Shown in pieces: positions 7,245 through 7,680 of a DNA stretch of 7,680 nt (positions are counted from its first letter, which is position 1; each line of letters opens with the position of its first letter). The position numbers were made by a program, and so were the translations under genes. Origin of the DNA: Nitrospirota bacterium (GTDB lineage Bacteria > Nitrospirota > Nitrospiria > Nitrospirales > UBA8639); NCBI GenBank assembly GCA_020355985.1, contig CP070628.1, forward strand, positions 125,080-132,759, in the 5' to 3' direction. The notes under the pieces were generated by a model. That model made no database searches. It had not been told where the DNA came from and saw only the letters and a list, made by a program, of their open reading frames with translations.

Positions 7245-7251
7245 CCTCCCC
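7245..7251 (-). promoter_or_regulatory. Strong Shine-Dalgarno-like site upstream of typA
   Basis: On the minus strand GGGGAGG is followed after five bases by GTG at 7239. It lies 220 bases before the typA ATG, with no known gene directly behind it, which is what draws attention to the two small ORFs. Confidence 0.4.
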
Positions 7252-7429
7252 TCAAGAAACGTTCGCTTATCCCCTTAATTTCGTATGGATCTGAGTGCAG
7301 GTTGGTGTCGTAGATAATTCGTCATCAACTTCTTTAAATATTCAATAGATGCAGGAAATCTGAGATAAATCACCGTAAATCCAGGAATTTTTTGATATAC
7401 CGCATCATCAGGGCCGATCTTCCTAAGGC

Positions 7430-7451
7430 AGGGGCAGCTGGTGCTGCCCCT
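7430..7451. repeat. Perfect G/C-rich inverted repeat (hairpin)
   Basis: AGGGGCAGC and GCTGCCCCT pair perfectly over nine base pairs around a four-base TGGT loop. It is the strongest hairpin noticed in the window. No T run follows directly on either strand, so it is not a classic terminator by itself. On the plus strand it is followed 11 bases later by a second hairpin and a T run. Confidence 0.7.
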
Positions 7452-7462
7452 TCTCAATAAAT

Positions 7463-7492
7463 ACAGAGAGATTGTTCCCTGTCTGTTTTTTT
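7463..7492 (+). terminator. Possible plus-strand intrinsic terminator
   Basis: ACAGAGAG (7463-7470) and CTGTCTGT (7479-7486) pair over eight positions with one G-G mismatch and an eight-base loop. A run of seven T (7486-7492) follows at once. The stem is modest but the T tail is good. No plus-strand gene ends here, so it would end either a small RNA or an attenuated leader of the gene starting at 7674. Confidence 0.4.
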
Positions 7493-7660
7493 ATGAGTCG
7501 TCATCGACGGACGTATGATTCTTGAATGTTTTTTTGTCTCTTTTGTTTGCCCATGTTCGCTTCCTGTCAGGGCCTCTTTAGTTTTTAGGGATCACTCCGA
7601 AAACACCGCATCACGTTCTTAAATTCGGATATCCATGCTGGGAAGAAACCCATAGATAAA

Positions 7661-7667
7661 GGGGAGG
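7661..7667 (+). promoter_or_regulatory. Shine-Dalgarno site of the gene entering at the right edge
   Basis: GGGGAGG precedes two consecutive ATG codons at 7671 and 7674, by three and six bases. The six-base spacing favours the second ATG. Confidence 0.6.
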
Positions 7668-7673
7668 CCAATG

Positions 7674-7680
7674 ATGAGTA
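7674..7680 (+). CDS. Start of a plus-strand gene cut by the window edge
   Basis: Only the first codons (Met-Ser, or Met-Met-Ser from the ATG at 7671) lie in the window. The case rests on the strong GGGGAGG at 7661-7667 and the tandem ATG codons. It would be divergent from typA, with the hairpins at 7430-7492 in its upstream region. Nothing can be said about its product. Confidence 0.5.

Larger units (their letters stand above)
7252..7660. other. Divergent intergenic region between typA and the next plus-strand gene
   Basis: About 410 bases separate the small ORFs upstream of typA from the ribosome-binding site of the gene entering at 7674. They hold two tandem hairpins (7430-7451 and 7463-7486) and two T runs near 7486-7492 and 7530-7536. 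A 60-codon minus-strand frame from a TTG at 7457 to 7275 is open, but it has no ribosome-binding site and reads through the first hairpin, so I do not call it a gene. No good promoter was found for typA or for the plus-strand gene, although both presumably start here. Confidence 0.5.

Noticed and set aside
7275..7457. 60-codon minus-strand frame in the divergent intergenic region
   Set aside because: The second half looks fairly protein-like, but it starts with TTG, has no ribosome-binding site and reads through the perfect hairpin at 7430-7451. A decayed gene remnant cannot be excluded.

Overview
The window suggests a Gram-negative bacterium of middling base composition with strong Shine-Dalgarno sites. 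It carries the DEAH-box helicase gene hrpB, a DapF-family epimerase gene and the ribosome-associated GTPase gene typA/bipA. A small exported protein with a signal peptide supports an outer-membrane organism. HrpB occurs mainly in Proteobacteria and related diderm phyla. A Nitrospirota-type host (for example a marine Nitrospira-like lineage) is possible, but this is an impression from protein flavour only, not a demonstrated placement.

Layout. 1-128: no recognisable gene. 129-521 (+): small basic protein with two CxxC pairs and a perfect ribosome-binding site. 580-1164 (-): small exported protein of unknown function, convergent with the first gene. 1165-1466: intergenic, with one doubtful antisense small ORF. 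1467-3992 (-): hrpB. 4159-5025 (-): DapF-family gene. 5190-7025 (-): typA. 7068-7239 (-): two tiny overlapping ORFs upstream of typA, the first behind a strong ribosome-binding site. 7252-7660: largely non-coding, with two tandem hairpins, the second followed by a T run. 7674-7680 (+): start of a further gene that leaves the window, divergent from typA.

The four minus-strand genes are separated by gaps of 157 to 302 bases. Each gap holds a possible promoter or hairpin, so they look like separate transcription units rather than one operon. They share no evident pathway: helicase/RNA remodelling, amino-acid epimerisation and stress-related ribosome assembly.

The two most notable points are residue-level. 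The DapF-family protein has serine at both catalytic cysteine positions (S73 and S226), with the rest of the active-site motifs intact. HrpB has arginine in place of the nearly invariant glycine just before the Walker A lysine, with all other helicase motifs intact. No mobile element, CRISPR array, tRNA or rRNA was seen.
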